From Pseudobacteroides cellulosolvens ATCC 35603 = DSM 2933 (GTDB lineage: Bacteria > Bacillota > Clostridia > Acetivibrionales > DSM-2933), in NCBI RefSeq assembly GCF_001262605.1, contig NZ_LGTC01000001.1:1474501-1538500 (forward strand): 64,000 nt of DNA, given 5' to 3'. Under the pieces are notes generated by a model. The model was not told the DNA's origin and ran no database searches. It was given only the letters and a program-made list of their open reading frames with translations. Every line of letters starts with the position of its first letter. The stretch's first letter is position 1. Made by a program: the position numbers and the translations under genes. This document shows positions 8,949 to 18,243 of this stretch, piece by piece.

Positions 8949-9287
8949 TTATTTGTAAAAATTATTTGCAATAACTATAACACCTTTCATATTTATAACT
9001 CCATCATTATTTAGATCTCATCTTGCGTTAAAAAGATCATCTCCCGAAATACTGCCAAAAGATTTTGCCAATATTACAACATCAAGCATATTAACCTTTT
9101 TGTCATTATTTATATCGCCTGGAGCTCCATGAGAATTGGTATTGTCTAAAAACAATGTTACCCAAGCTAGTGATGAGTTTAGGCTTATATCAAAACTATT
9201 TGTTAAATACCTGAAACCATAGTCTTCGTCATCATAGCATTTTTGTGAAAATCTCTCAAAAGTACAATAAATGAATTTTCTTGCAGT
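8949..9287 (-). pseudogene. Remnant of a dockerin-bearing protein, C-terminal end only
   Basis: The minus strand reads a complete dockerin in frame: GDINNDKKVNMLDVVILAKSF, then a stop codon (TGA at 9018-9020), then [20 protein letters not shown] and a natural TAA at 8949. Both Ca2+-loop patterns (D-x-N-x-D-x3-N) are intact; in the second the usual final Asp is replaced by Lys-Gly. Upstream the frame stays open to 9287 and encodes FERFSQKCYDDEDYGF and SFDISLNSSLAWVTLFLDN, the tail of an unidentified module. There is no start codon, RBS or catalytic domain, so this is a dead fragment of a former cellulosomal gene. Its dockerin resembles that of the GH9 enzyme at 26-29 kb. Confidence 0.8.
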
Positions 9288-9328
9288 TTAATTGATATTT
9301 ATCAGTTTAGGCACGAATATTATTGTGT

Positions 9329-9355
9329 TAACTAAATACTAATTTTTGCCGATAT
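9329..9355 (+). promoter_or_regulatory. Possible sigma-D (sigma-28) motility-type promoter
   Basis: TAAC (9329-9332), 15 nt, then GCCGATAT (9348-9355). The -10 element equals the Bacillus sigma-D consensus and the spacing is ideal; the -35 has one mismatch. It points at the PilZ-like gene with a leader of about 235 nt. A hairpin AATTTTTGC/GCAAAAATT (9341-9374) overlaps it. Confidence 0.4.
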
Positions 9356-9481
9356 ATATCGTAACGCAAAAATTTGATTAAACTCTTTGATTAAATCTTT
9401 GTATTTGGGTTCATATGTTGACTTGCCATCACCTGCTTAAAACCTGAAGTAACATTCTTAATCAATTCTTAACCAAAATTT

Positions 9482-9520
9482 AACCTTTTTTATACCTCTT
9501 AAAGGTTTCTTTTTTCTCTT
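9482..9520 (+). terminator. Terminator-like hairpin inside the PilZ gene leader
   Basis: AACCTTT, a 12-nt loop, AAAGGTT, then TCTTTTTTCTCTTT on the plus strand. It stands about 80 nt ahead of the ATG of the PilZ-like gene, so it either ends an upstream transcript or attenuates this one. No known riboswitch was recognised in 9362-9481. Confidence 0.55.
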
Positions 9521-9597
9521 TAAGGGGTAAATTATAAACAAGCTGAATTTTATAACGTAAAAGGACCGAAAGGACCTTAACGGAAGGAGGTCTTGTT

Positions 9598-9942
9598 ATG
9601 ACAGACAACAAAAAATATCCAAGCTGCAATGTTATCGGAAATGGTAAGCTCGAAATTTTATCATCAGGTAAAACAATACCTTTTAAATTGCTGAGTATGT
9701 CTGCTGCAGGTGTATTAGTTCATATGGAAGAAGATTTAGACACATCTTTACAGGTTTTAATTCACATAGTGTTAAAAAGCGGATTCTTCGATGTGAGGAT
9801 TAATGCTGAAGGAGTAACAGGAATAAGCAGCAAATTGGACAGCGGGTTTCAATGTGAAATAGCTTTCACAAATCTCTCCGAAGATGATCAAAATGAAATA
9901 AACGAGCTTATGATAAGCAGCTGTGATTTATCATACGTATAA
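9598..9942 (+). CDS. PilZ-like domain protein
   Basis: A 114-residue cytoplasmic protein with a strong GGAAGGAGG site. The pattern FKLLSMSAAGVLVHMEEDL followed by alternating beta strands (VRINAEGVTGI, FQCEIAFTNL) fits a PilZ barrel, in which D/N-x-S-x2-G binds c-di-GMP. Here the first position is Ser (S-M-S-A-A-G) and the N-terminal R-x3-R is absent, so this could be a non-binding PilZ. A sigma-D-like promoter and an attenuator-like hairpin precede it. It converges on pflA with 10 nt between stops. Confidence 0.55.
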   Translation: MTDNKKYPSCNVIGNGKLEILSSGKTIPFKLLSMSAAGVLVHMEEDLDTSLQVLIHIVLKSGFFDVRINAEGVTGISSKLDSGFQCEIAFTNLSEDDQNEINELMISSCDLSYV

Positions 9943-9952
9943 AAAGTAATAG

Positions 9953-10690
9953 TTATATTTTTCCTTCCGACTCATCCTTCAATAGATTTTTCGCTTTTGA
10001 CACTGCAAATTTATTAGGAATAGCTGCCTTATCCAGATTATAAGGCAGCTTTAATTTTTTCCATTTTGTTTCTCCATGCTTGTGAAAAGGAAGTATTTCC
10101 ACATTCTCAATGTTTTTTAGACTATTTAAAAATTCCCTTAATTTAAACAAACTCAAAAAATCGTCTGTAAATCCCGGTATAACAACATACCTTATCCATA
10201 AAGGCTTTCCAATTTCACTCAAATAATTTGCAAATTCCAGTGTATTATGGTTTGAGCAGCCTGTAAGCTTAATGTGTGCATCAGGGTTTATATGCTTGAT
10301 GCTCATCAGAACAAGATCGGTAAGTCCCATGAGCTCTTCAAGTTTTTTGACCTTTGAACCAACATAACCGTTAGTATCGATAGCCGTGTGAACATCAAGT
10401 TTTTTTAGCTCTTTAAAAAGCTCAATAATAAAATCCATCTGCATAAGAGGTTCTCCGCCAGTTACAGTTATTCCACCTCCTGAGGCCTTTATATACGGAA
10501 GGTATTTCTTTACTTTTGCAACAACTTCATCCACAGTATATAAAGTGCCGCCGTTAAAATCCCATGTATCCGGATTGTGGCAAAACATGCATTTAAAAGG
10601 ACAGCCTTGCATAAATATTACAAACCTTATGCCAGGACCATCAACAGTACCGCAGCTCTCAAAAGAATGAATCCTTCCCTGTAAAGACAT
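9953..10690 (-). CDS. pflA: Pyruvate formate-lyase activating enzyme
   Basis: A radical SAM glycyl-radical activase, 245 residues from the chosen start, MSLQGRIHSFESCGTVDGPG. The cluster motif C-x3-C-x2-C is visible (GCPFKCMFCHNPD) and so is GGGITVTGGEP. It abstracts a hydrogen from the PflB glycine using SAM. The ORF extends to 10720 and would overlap pflB; I prefer the ATG at 10690 because family members start there and the gap to pflB becomes 16 nt. It shares the ZTP-riboswitch-controlled transcript with pflB. Confidence 0.95.
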   Translation of the reverse strand: MSLQGRIHSFESCGTVDGPGIRFVIFMQGCPFKCMFCHNPDTWDFNGGTLYTVDEVVAKVKKYLPYIKASGGGITVTGGEPLMQMDFIIELFKELKKLDVHTAIDTNGYVGSKVKKLEELMGLTDLVLMSIKHINPDAHIKLTGCSNHNTLEFANYLSEIGKPLWIRYVVIPGFTDDFLSLFKLREFLNSLKNIENVEILPFHKHGETKWKKLKLPYNLDKAAIPNKFAVSKAKNLLKDESEGKI

Positions 10691-10706
10691 AATAACTACC
10701 TGCCTC

Positions 10707-12941
10707 TCATATTTCACCATGAAATGTTCTGTTCACTACCTCCAGCTGCTGCTTTTTAGATAACCTGTTGAAATTTACTGCATACCCGGAAACCCTTACA
10801 GTCATTTGAGGATATTTTGCAGGATCCTTCATAGCTTCTTCCAATATACTTCTCTCCATTATGTTTATATTCACATGATGTCCGCCTAATGCAAAATAAC
10901 CGGCAAGTATTCCTGCCAGATTGGTTACCCTGGAGTTTGCTGACTTTCCAAGTGCATGAGGTATTATTGAAAGGGTGTAGGATATACCGTCAAGGCAGTA
11001 TTCATACGGAATTTTTGCAAGTGTATTTAAAGATGCCAATATGCCGTTTGTATCCCTGCCATGCATTGGATTGGCACCTGGAGCAAAAGCCTCCCCTTTT
11101 ATTCTTCCATCAGGGGTAGAGCCTGTTTTGCTTCCATAAACAACATTTGATGTTATTGTAAGCACTGAAAGGGTATGCTTTGCCCCCCTTAATGTTTTAT
11201 GCTTTTCAAGGCTTTTGTAGAAATTCTTAACAATGCTTACTGCTATCTTATCAACCCTGTCATCATCATTTCCGTATTTAGGAAAATCTCCCTCAATCTC
11301 GAAATCAGTTATAATACCTCTTTCATCCCTTATAGCCTTGACCTTGCCGTACTTAATAGCACTCAATGAATCTGCTATTACAGAAAGACCGGCTATACCG
11401 AAGGCCATAAACCTTCTCACATCTGTATCATGAAGTGCCATCATGAGCCTTTCATATGCATATTTGTCGTGCATGTAATGGATGGCATTCATTGTATTTA
11501 CATAAAGCCCTGCAAGCCATTCCTGCAGTTCTTCATATTTATTTAAAACAGTTTTATAGTCCAAATATTCTCCTTCATAAGGAGCCGACAATGGTGCCAC
11601 CTGATCCCCTGTGACTTCATCCCTTCCACCGTTTAAAGCCATGAGAAGAAGCTTTGGAAGATTGCATCTTGCACCGAAGTACTGCATGTCACGCCCGATT
11701 CTCATAGCTGATACACAGCATGAGATACCATAATCATCACCAAAAGCAGGCCTCATTATGTCATCATTTTCATACTGCAAAGTACAAGTATCTATTGATA
11801 CCTTTGCACAGAAATTTTTAAAGTTTGTAGGAAGACCATTTGACCACAATATAGTAAGATTTGGCTCCGGGGAAGATCCAATATTGTAAAGTGATTGCAA
11901 AAACCTGTATGAGGTCTTTGTGACCATATGCCTCCCATCTTCACACATTCCGCCGATTGACTCGGTTATCCAAACAGGATCTCCTGCAAAGAGTTCGTTG
12001 TATTCAGGAGTCCTAAGATGTCTTATCATCCTGAGCTTGATTATAAACTGATCAACAAGCTCCTGTGCCTCATCTTCCGTCAGCTTTCCTTCCTTTATAT
12101 CCCTCTCAATGTATATATCAAAAAATGTGCTCATTCTTCCTAATGAGTTTGCAGCACCGTTTGTTTCCTTCATTGCACCCAAAAATGCCAGATAAGTCCA
12201 CTGAAACGCTTCATATGCATTTTGGGCAGGCTTCGATATGTCAAACCCATATGAATTTGCCATGAGCTTTAACTCATTTAAAGATTTAATCTGCTCTTGA
12301 AGTTCTTCCCTTGAGCGTAATATACTTTCGTCAAATACCGATGGTACAAGTTCACTAAGCTCTTTTGACTTTTCTTCAATAAGCTTATCAACGCCATAAA
12401 GTGCCACCCTTCTGTAATCGCCAATCAAACGCCCTCTTCCGTATGCGTCTGGCAGTCCTGTTATAACTCCGGACTTTCTGGCTTTTTTCATTTCAGGTGT
12501 ATATACATCAAAAACTCCATCATTATGGGTTTTGCTATAATTTGTAAATACCTCTTCAATTTTATCTGACAGTTTATATCCGTATTTTTCACATGCCTGT
12601 TTTGCCATTCTAATGCCGCCGTAAGGAACAACAGCACGCTTTAATGGTTTATCGGTCTGAATTCCCTTGATAACTTCAAGTCCTTGATCAATATAGCCTG
12701 GTGCAAAGCTGTTTATGCCTGATATAATATCAGTTTCAATGTCAAGCACTCCGCCCTTTTTTGACTCTTCGCCGATTAATTCCTTGCATCTGTCCCATAA
12801 ACGCCTTGTCTTAAAAGTGGCTTTTGCCAAAAATGAATCATCACCATCATAGGGCTTATAGTTTTCTACAATAAACCCTCTTAAATCTATTCTTTGCTTC
12901 CAATCCAACCCCATAAATCCATTCCAATAATTCCAAGTCAT
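10707..12941 (-). CDS. pflB: Pyruvate formate-lyase (formate C-acetyltransferase)
   Basis: A 744-residue glycyl-radical enzyme converting pyruvate and CoA to acetyl-CoA and formate. The adjacent catalytic cysteines are in GISCCVSAM, about residue 409, and the radical glycine loop is RVSGYAVNF near residue 717. The ATG at 12941 is preferred over 12950 because AAGGAGG then has proper spacing. Two tandem ZTP riboswitches and a consensus promoter precede it. Formate feeds 10-formyl-THF, the one-carbon donor for purines, which explains ZTP control. Confidence 0.97.
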   Translation of the reverse strand: MTWNYWNGFMGLDWKQRIDLRGFIVENYKPYDGDDSFLAKATFKTRRLWDRCKELIGEESKKGGVLDIETDIISGINSFAPGYIDQGLEVIKGIQTDKPLKRAVVPYGGIRMAKQACEKYGYKLSDKIEEVFTNYSKTHNDGVFDVYTPEMKKARKSGVITGLPDAYGRGRLIGDYRRVALYGVDKLIEEKSKELSELVPSVFDESILRSREELQEQIKSLNELKLMANSYGFDISKPAQNAYEAFQWTYLAFLGAMKETNGAANSLGRMSTFFDIYIERDIKEGKLTEDEAQELVDQFIIKLRMIRHLRTPEYNELFAGDPVWITESIGGMCEDGRHMVTKTSYRFLQSLYNIGSSPEPNLTILWSNGLPTNFKNFCAKVSIDTCTLQYENDDIMRPAFGDDYGISCCVSAMRIGRDMQYFGARCNLPKLLLMALNGGRDEVTGDQVAPLSAPYEGEYLDYKTVLNKYEELQEWLAGLYVNTMNAIHYMHDKYAYERLMMALHDTDVRRFMAFGIAGLSVIADSLSAIKYGKVKAIRDERGIITDFEIEGDFPKYGNDDDRVDKIAVSIVKNFYKSLEKHKTLRGAKHTLSVLTITSNVVYGSKTGSTPDGRIKGEAFAPGANPMHGRDTNGILASLNTLAKIPYEYCLDGISYTLSIIPHALGKSANSRVTNLAGILAGYFALGGHHVNINIMERSILEEAMKDPAKYPQMTVRVSGYAVNFNRLSKKQQLEVVNRTFHGEI

Positions 12942-12992
12942 AGCGAACATCCTCCTTACTGCAAAATCTCCCAGGCCTTAATTTTATAAATA

Positions 12993-13104
12993 TTAAAAAA
13001 CAGAAAACCGCCTGAATAACTTTTAATATCAGTCACCCAGGCGGTCGGCTTTTTAATAATCGTACTTCCATGTGGTAAACTCCACTTCCGCCAGTCATAC
13101 GATA
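12993..13104 (-). promoter_or_regulatory. ZTP (pfl-motif) riboswitch A, proximal to pflB, with terminator
   Basis: Minus strand aptamer 13104-13036: P1 ATCGTA/TACGAT (13098-13103 with 13059-13064), the conserved ACTGGCGGAA, hairpin GTGG-agttta-CCAC, GGAAGTACGA, then the hallmark GCCGACCGCCTGGG. The last element is also the 5' arm of a terminator: CCGCCTG (13038-13044) pairs with CAGGCGG (13008-13014), followed by TTTTCTGTTTTTT. Ligand binding should hold CCGCC in the pseudoknot and let transcription proceed. This family senses ZMP/ZTP, the signal of low 10-formyl-THF. Confidence 0.92.
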
Positions 13105-13186
13105 TGTAATAACTCAAAATATATTAAGTTTACAATTAGATTTACCCATAAAAACAACTCTTTAATCAAAACCAGAAAAGCAGTAC

Positions 13187-13294
13187 AAAAAAACAAACAA
13201 AAAACGCCTGAATAACTAAACTGTTACCCAGGCGGTCGGCTCTTTATCAATCATACTCCCTATGGTAAACTCCATTTCCGCCAGTCATATGATC
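13187..13294 (-). promoter_or_regulatory. ZTP (pfl-motif) riboswitch B, distal copy, with terminator
   Basis: A second full aptamer on the minus strand (13294-13227): P1 ATCATA/TATGAT, ACTGGCGGAA, hairpin ATGG-agttta-CCAT, GGGAGTATGA and GCCGACCGCCTGGG. P1 and P2 differ from copy A by paired changes, so both copies appear to be maintained. Its terminator is CGCCTG (13229-13234) with CAGGCG (13205-13210) and a long T tract. RNA polymerase must pass both terminators to reach pflB. Confidence 0.92.
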
Positions 13295-13323
13295 TCCTGA
13301 TTAAAAAACTAATTTATATAATA

Positions 13324-13352
13324 ATTATACTTTTTTAAACCAATTCTGTCAA
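13324..13352 (-). promoter_or_regulatory. Consensus sigma-A promoter for the riboswitch-pflBA transcript
   Basis: TTGACA (13347-13352), 17 nt, TATAAT (13324-13329) on the minus strand. It starts only 30 nt past the purB stop and fires straight into riboswitch B. Confidence 0.92.
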
Positions 13353-13381
13353 ATAAATTTTATTACTTCATTACTTCTTTA

Positions 13382-14809
13382 TTACACCTTAAGATCTACA
13401 TTGATATCGTCTACTTTATTTCTTTCCAGAACAGGATTAACATGTTCATTTATAAAATCAACCACCTGCTGAGGAGCTCTTCCAATGTAGTTTTTAGGCT
13501 CCAATACTGAATTAATTTCATCAAGGGTCATACCAAAAATAGGATCAGCAGCAATTCTCTCTACCAAATCGTTTTTATTTCCATGAACCTTAACCTGCTT
13601 TCCTGCTTCCATAGAGTAGACACGAATCTTCTCGTGAAGCTCCTGCCTGTCTCCGCCGCGTTTAACAGCCTCCATCATGATGTTTTCTGTAGCCATGAAA
13701 GGAAGTTCTTCCATTATGTGCTTTTCTATTACCTTCGGATAAACTACCATTCCATCTGTAACATTTATATAAATATTAAGAATTGAATCTACCGCAAGGA
13801 ATGCCTCTGGAATACTGATTCTCCTATTTGCAGAGTCATCCAATGTTCTCTCAAACCACTGGGTTGATGCCGTTATTGCAGGATTTAGTGCATTTATTAT
13901 CACATATCTTGCAATTGATGAAATCCTTTCGGATCTCATTGGATTTCTTTTATATGCCATGGCTGAAGAACCTATCTGGCTTTTTTCAAATGGCTCTTCC
14001 ATTTCCTTCATGCTTTGTAAAAGCCTCATATCGTTACTGAATTTGTATGCACTTTGTGCTATACCGCTAAGTACGTTGAGCACCTTAGAGTCAAGCTTTC
14101 TTGAATAGGTTTGTCCCGATACAGGAAATACGCTGTCAAATCCCAACTTATTTGCAATACGCTTTTCAAGTTCCTTAACCTTTTCATGATCATTGTCAAA
14201 GAGGTTTAAAAAGCTTGCCTGGGTTCCGGTTGTTCCCTTTGAACCAAGCATTCTCATGTTTGACAGTACATAATCAAGATCTTCCAAATCCATTAAAATA
14301 TCCTGGAGCCATAAGCATGCTCTTTTACCCACTGTAACAAGCTGTGCAGGCTGATAATGTGTAAAGCCCAAGGTTGGTAAGTCTTTATTTTCCATGGCAA
14401 AACCGGAAAGCTTTTTGATAAGAACAATAAGTTTACTTTTTACAAGCTTCAATGCATCCCTCATTACAATTACATCTGTGTTGTCACCAACATAGCACGA
14501 AGTTGCACCTAAATGGATTATACCCTTGGCTTTCTGGCACTGCTCACCATATGCATGAATATGTGCCATAACATCATGCCTGAATTCCTTTTCCTTCTGC
14601 TGTGCTACTTCATAATTTATGGAATCCTTAAATTTTATAAGCTCCTGGATCTGTTCGTCTGTTATATTAAGTCCAAGCTCTTTTTCTGCTTCAGCCAATG
14701 CAATCCAAAGCCTTCTCCATGTTTTGAACTTGGTATCATTCGAAAAAAGCTCCTGCATTTCACTGCTGGCATACCTTGAATTAAAAGGGCTTTCATATAC
14801 ATTATTCAA
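13382..14809 (-). CDS. purB: Adenylosuccinate lyase
   Basis: A 475-residue enzyme of the fumarase/aspartase superfamily. It carries the signature loop [16 protein letters not shown] around residue 280 and the catalytic-His region [10 protein letters not shown]. It splits SAICAR to AICAR (ZMP) and adenylosuccinate to AMP. Its product ZMP is the ligand of the riboswitches 90 nt downstream. The start is TTG at 14809, supported by AGGAGGAAAATAAA. It belongs to the longer purB type rather than the 430-residue Bacillus type. Confidence 0.95.
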   Translation of the reverse strand: MNNVYESPFNSRYASSEMQELFSNDTKFKTWRRLWIALAEAEKELGLNITDEQIQELIKFKDSINYEVAQQKEKEFRHDVMAHIHAYGEQCQKAKGIIHLGATSCYVGDNTDVIVMRDALKLVKSKLIVLIKKLSGFAMENKDLPTLGFTHYQPAQLVTVGKRACLWLQDILMDLEDLDYVLSNMRMLGSKGTTGTQASFLNLFDNDHEKVKELEKRIANKLGFDSVFPVSGQTYSRKLDSKVLNVLSGIAQSAYKFSNDMRLLQSMKEMEEPFEKSQIGSSAMAYKRNPMRSERISSIARYVIINALNPAITASTQWFERTLDDSANRRISIPEAFLAVDSILNIYINVTDGMVVYPKVIEKHIMEELPFMATENIMMEAVKRGGDRQELHEKIRVYSMEAGKQVKVHGNKNDLVERIAADPIFGMTLDEINSVLEPKNYIGRAPQQVVDFINEHVNPVLERNKVDDINVDLKV

Positions 14810-14902
14810 TTTATTTTCCTCCTACTGTTAATTAAAAACTAGTTTAAAATGATTTCTCACTTTTAATCTAATTATTTGACAATATTTTAACACACATAAA
14901 AC

Positions 14903-14932
14903 ATTATATAATTATTACTATATAAAATTCAA
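14903..14932 (-). promoter_or_regulatory. Probable purB promoter
   Basis: TTGAAT, 18 nt, TATAAT on the minus strand, about 95 nt ahead of the purB TTG. Just upstream a perfect inverted repeat (ACAAAATCA-tgaaa-TGATTTTGT, 14945-14967) could be an operator. Confidence 0.45.
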
Positions 14933-14982
14933 TGCTTTTATTAAACAAAATCATGAAATGATTTTGTCAACTTCGAAAAACA

Positions 14983-15012
14983 CAAAAAAATTGCGGGATT
15001 ATTATCCCGCCC
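14983..15012 (-). terminator. Intrinsic terminator after aspartate aminotransferase
   Basis: Stem GCGGGA-taataa-TCCCGC followed by AATTTTTTTGTGTTTTT on the minus strand, about 100 nt past the stop at 15110. The rest of 14810-15109 holds only the purB promoter and an inverted repeat. Confidence 0.85.
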
Positions 15013-15109
15013 AGATATTTATGAATATGAGATTGATTATGTACATATATTAAAACTAGCAATTAATGTAAGATTAATTGATGCTTAACAATGCACAAGT
15101 TCCATTATA

Positions 15110-16297
15110 TTATGTGTTTAAGAATTTTTCAATTCTATTTAATCCTTCTGTAATATTTTTTATTGATGTTGCATAGGATAATCTTACATGAATGTCAGTT
15201 CCGAAGCCTGATCCGGGAACTAATGCAACATTTGCTTTTTCTAAAAGAATATTTGCAAAATCATCTGATCCGTTAATTTTTTTGCCGTATAATTCTTTAC
15301 CTATAATCTTTGAAATGTTCATCATAACATAAAATGCACCATTTGGCTTTATGCATGACAAACCTGGTATTGAGTTAATTCTTTCGACCATATAGTCTCT
15401 TCTTTTAATAAATTCACCAACCATCATGGTAACTTCATCCTGCGGGCCGTTAAGAGCTGCTTCAGCAGCCTTCTGTGCTATTGAATTGGGATTTGAAGTT
15501 GCATGGCTCTGAACATTACCCATTATCTCAGCGATTTTAGCATTTGATGCTGTATATCCTATTCTCCAGCCAGTCATTGAATATGATTTAGCCATACCGT
15601 TTACAACTATTGTAAGATCCTTTATTTTATCGTTAAATGAAGCTATGCTTACATGCTCATAACCGTCATATATAAGCTTTTCATAAATCTCGTCGGAAAT
15701 TACGTAAATTTCTTTTTTAACAGCCAAATCTGCAATAGCTTGAAGCTCTTCCTTTGAATACACCATCCCTGTAGGATTGCTTGGGCTGTTAATAACAATT
15801 GCTCTTGTTTTTGGTGTAATAGCTGCTTCCAACTGTTCTATTGTGAACTTAAATCCACTTTCTTCAGTTGTATTAAGTACTACAGGTACACCGTCAGCCA
15901 GCTTTACCATTTCAGGATAACTAACCCAGTAAGGTGCCGGAATAATAACCTCATCCCCAACATTGCAAATCGCCTGAAAAGCATTAACCAATGAGTGCTT
16001 AGCACCATTGCTTATTACAATATTGGAAGGAGTGTAAATAAGACCGTTGTCTTTTTCGAATTTTTTGCAAACAGCCTGTTTTAACTCCAAAGTACCTGAT
16101 GCAGGAGTATATTTTGTAAAACCATCATTTATAGCTTTAATTGCAGCTTCCTTTATATGGTTTGGAGTATCGAAATCAGGTTCCCCTGCCCCAAATCCGA
16201 TAACATCTATACCGTCCGCTTTCATTTTTTTCGCTTTTGCATCTATGGCTAAAGTTGATGATGGACTAATTGACAACGCCTTTGTTGATAATTTCAT
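15110..16297 (-). CDS. aspB: Class I aspartate/aromatic aminotransferase
   Basis: A 395-residue PLP enzyme. Fold-type I landmarks are present: SNGAKHSLVNAFQA, NSPSNPTGMVYS, the Schiff-base lysine in NGMAKSYSMTGWRIGY and the C-terminal substrate arginine in VRLSYATS. It moves amino groups between aspartate (or aromatic amino acids) and 2-oxoglutarate. Length and N-terminus match Bacillus-type AspB. It has its own promoter and terminator and a GGAGGGAAG site. Confidence 0.93.
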   Translation of the reverse strand: MKLSTKALSISPSSTLAIDAKAKKMKADGIDVIGFGAGEPDFDTPNHIKEAAIKAINDGFTKYTPASGTLELKQAVCKKFEKDNGLIYTPSNIVISNGAKHSLVNAFQAICNVGDEVIIPAPYWVSYPEMVKLADGVPVVLNTTEESGFKFTIEQLEAAITPKTRAIVINSPSNPTGMVYSKEELQAIADLAVKKEIYVISDEIYEKLIYDGYEHVSIASFNDKIKDLTIVVNGMAKSYSMTGWRIGYTASNAKIAEIMGNVQSHATSNPNSIAQKAAEAALNGPQDEVTMMVGEFIKRRDYMVERINSIPGLSCIKPNGAFYVMMNISKIIGKELYGKKINGSDDFANILLEKANVALVPGSGFGTDIHVRLSYATSIKNITEGLNRIEKFLNT

Positions 16298-16330
16298 AGA
16301 CTTCCCTCCAAAATAATTTATATTAAAACT

Positions 16331-16359
16331 ATTTTAATATATTATATTCTTTTTTGCAA
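16331..16359 (-). promoter_or_regulatory. Probable promoter of the aminotransferase gene
   Basis: TTGCAA (16354-16359), 17 nt, TAAAAT (16331-16336) on the minus strand, about 35 nt ahead of the ATG. Confidence 0.55.
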
Positions 16360-16468
16360 GTTTATGTTATTAATTATTCAAAAAATAAATATTGAGTAAT
16401 CCCATATTTATCATTTTAGGATATTTCCCAATATTCATTATAAAAATTTTGCAATTTTCAATTTATCA

Positions 16469-17275
16469 TTATTTATTTTGGCTATCTATCATATGTTTTT
16501 TTATGACCCTGTTAGCGTAAAAATTAACAATAAGCCCCATAACACTTAATGTGAATGTCGGAAGCAAAATAAGAGCCACAATCATTTGCATCATAATAAA
16601 CACCGAGAATACGGCACATAACAATATTATAAGAAGGTTTGGAAGAAACATTGCTATTGCAAATAGAAAAGCGTTTCTGTAAATATCCCTTATTCTAAGT
16701 TCAAAAGTAATCATTATCTGATAAGTATAAATTTGCATCATTGTGAAAATGATAAGAAATACTCCCTGAATAGCAACTGCTATGTTCATCAATAAAGACT
16801 TTTCACTCTGTCCTAAATACCAGGCGAAGCTCCCGGAAATTGCACTAAATACCGCAAGATTTATAACTGTTATTATAAGTGATTGTTTGAGGTTCTTCTT
16901 TGCTATTTGCAGGTAGTCATGCCATACGAATGCATGCTCTTCCCTGGAAAAGTTTCTTAAAACATATGTAAATCCGCTTTGGAAAGGTCCTGCAGCTACA
17001 AGATTAAAAGAAATCATAAAGGCTGCAAATGAAAGCCAAATATGAACCGGATAATTCTTAGATTCAAATAATGAACTAAGAAAATTGGCGGATATCAAAA
17101 GTGCTATTAGTATAGCAGGAAAGCTGCAAAGAAAATGAACCAAGTTCAACTGCAGCAATTTATAAAACTTTCTTGTATATACCCCGAAAAAGACCAATAA
17201 AACATTCTTTGGTGGTGCATCCTTCTCTACTCCAGGTCCTACCCTGTCCGGACTAAATCTGTCAAAAAAACCCAT
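16469..17275 (-). CDS. DUF624 (YesL-like) membrane protein
   Basis: A 268-residue integral membrane protein with about five hydrophobic segments. The block AAGPFQSGFTYVLRNFSREEHAFVWHDYLQ is split here only for length: AGPFQSGFTYVLRNF then SREEHAFVWHDY are the typical DUF624 core of Gly-Pro, aromatic and Trp-x-Asp-x. YesL-like proteins are common beside carbohydrate transporters in Firmicutes, but their role is unknown and no transporter is nearby. AAAGGAG precedes the ATG. Confidence 0.8.
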   Translation of the reverse strand: MGFFDRFSPDRVGPGVEKDAPPKNVLLVFFGVYTRKFYKLLQLNLVHFLCSFPAILIALLISANFLSSLFESKNYPVHIWLSFAAFMISFNLVAAGPFQSGFTYVLRNFSREEHAFVWHDYLQIAKKNLKQSLIITVINLAVFSAISGSFAWYLGQSEKSLLMNIAVAIQGVFLIIFTMMQIYTYQIMITFELRIRDIYRNAFLFAIAMFLPNLLIILLCAVFSVFIMMQMIVALILLPTFTLSVMGLIVNFYANRVIKKHMIDSQNK

Positions 17276-17392
17276 ACTTAACTCCTTTTTATTTTTATTT
17301 GATTAAAAATTGATTTTACTTAATAATAAATTTACAGTAAAATCATTTATTCCAATTGACATTGAACTTATATAACTTTAATAAAGTTTATT

Positions 17393-18115
17393 TTACCATT
17401 TTGAAAGCTTTACATCTCCCCATACTCCCATCTTCTCGCCAACAATAATTATAACGCCTTCTATACCTTTAATGGAAGCTGCAAAAGAAATACCCTTTTC
17501 AATATCTCCCGCATCCTTTACCAGATTGCCTGTAGCAGTCGCTGCTGCATCAGCAAGAAATGTATCTTTTGACACAATCACTGCAGCATCAGCTCGTCCA
17601 AAACTTAATGAATGACCTACAGTTCCTGATGAAGTGCACACCCCTATCGGGGTATTTTCAGATTTTATCTCAAGTGCAATTTTTCCGCTTAATGGCGAGC
17701 TGCCGGCATATATGCCTATTTTTCTTGTTGAATTGGACTTGATAAACAAATCCCCTCCATTTTCAACAATAACCTCTTTTGATTCATCAAGGAGCTTTAG
17801 ACCCACCAACTCACTAAAAGCACCTGCTACAGCTGCCATAGGCCCTACGCCTGCCTTACGGGCAGCATCACACATCCTATCAACAATATATGGATGAGAC
17901 CCAATAGGGTTTATTGGCTCCAAGCTCTTTAAAAACACGGGATCCCTTTTAATATATTCTTCAAGCTGTCTTCTATACTCTTTGATCCATTTATATGCCA
18001 AGTCGCCAAGATCCTTGTCTGCTCCAATCTTAAGGTCGGTTTCCATCACTGCTGTATCAAAAAATACCAAGTTGCTCCCGGAAAAACTATCCCTGTAAAT
18101 CCGCTTTTCATACAT
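17393..18115 (-). CDS. UPF0280/COG2122 ApbE-related protein of homocysteine synthesis
   Basis: From the ATG at 18115 (AGGTG upstream) the protein is 240 residues, begins MYEKRIYRDSF and shows ApbE-like blocks: PMAAVAGAFSELVG, VENGGDLFIKS, IGVCTSSGTVGHS and GRADAAVIVSKDTFLADAAAT. The longer frame to 18307 runs through a structured repeat and is unlikely to be translated. In Methanosarcina, COG2122, COG1900 and the NIL-ferredoxin act in sulfide-dependent conversion of aspartate semialdehyde to homocysteine. All three are adjacent here, which supports the same role. A 128-nt gap with repeat copy 1 separates it from the ferredoxin gene. Confidence 0.85.
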   Translation of the reverse strand: MYEKRIYRDSFSGSNLVFFDTAVMETDLKIGADKDLGDLAYKWIKEYRRQLEEYIKRDPVFLKSLEPINPIGSHPYIVDRMCDAARKAGVGPMAAVAGAFSELVGLKLLDESKEVIVENGGDLFIKSNSTRKIGIYAGSSPLSGKIALEIKSENTPIGVCTSSGTVGHSLSFGRADAAVIVSKDTFLADAAATATGNLVKDAGDIEKGISFAASIKGIEGVIIIVGEKMGVWGDVKLSKW

Positions 18116-18150
18116 AATTAAGCACCTATATTTATAGTGAGGCATGCCCC

Positions 18151-18239
18151 AAATATAACTTCCCGTATAATTTCGCTTTCGTGTTAACTTAACTCGTGAA
18201 CACACGCTCAAAACGGTAAGTAATATTTCAATCATGCCT
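18151..18239 (+). repeat. Structured intergenic repeat, copy 1
   Basis: About 88 bp, the most diverged copy. It keeps ATAACTTC at the left, the loop TTAACTC between GTGTTAAC and GTGAACAC, CGCTCAAAA, and AAGTAATATTT at the right. It sits inside the homocysteine gene group, between the NIL-ferredoxin and UPF0280 genes. Confidence 0.75.
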
Positions 18240-18243
18240 GAGT

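Noticed and set aside
14945..14967. ACAAAATCA...TGATTTTGT inverted repeat as a terminator
   Set aside because: No T run on either side; an operator is more likely, and the true terminator of the aminotransferase is at 14983-15012.
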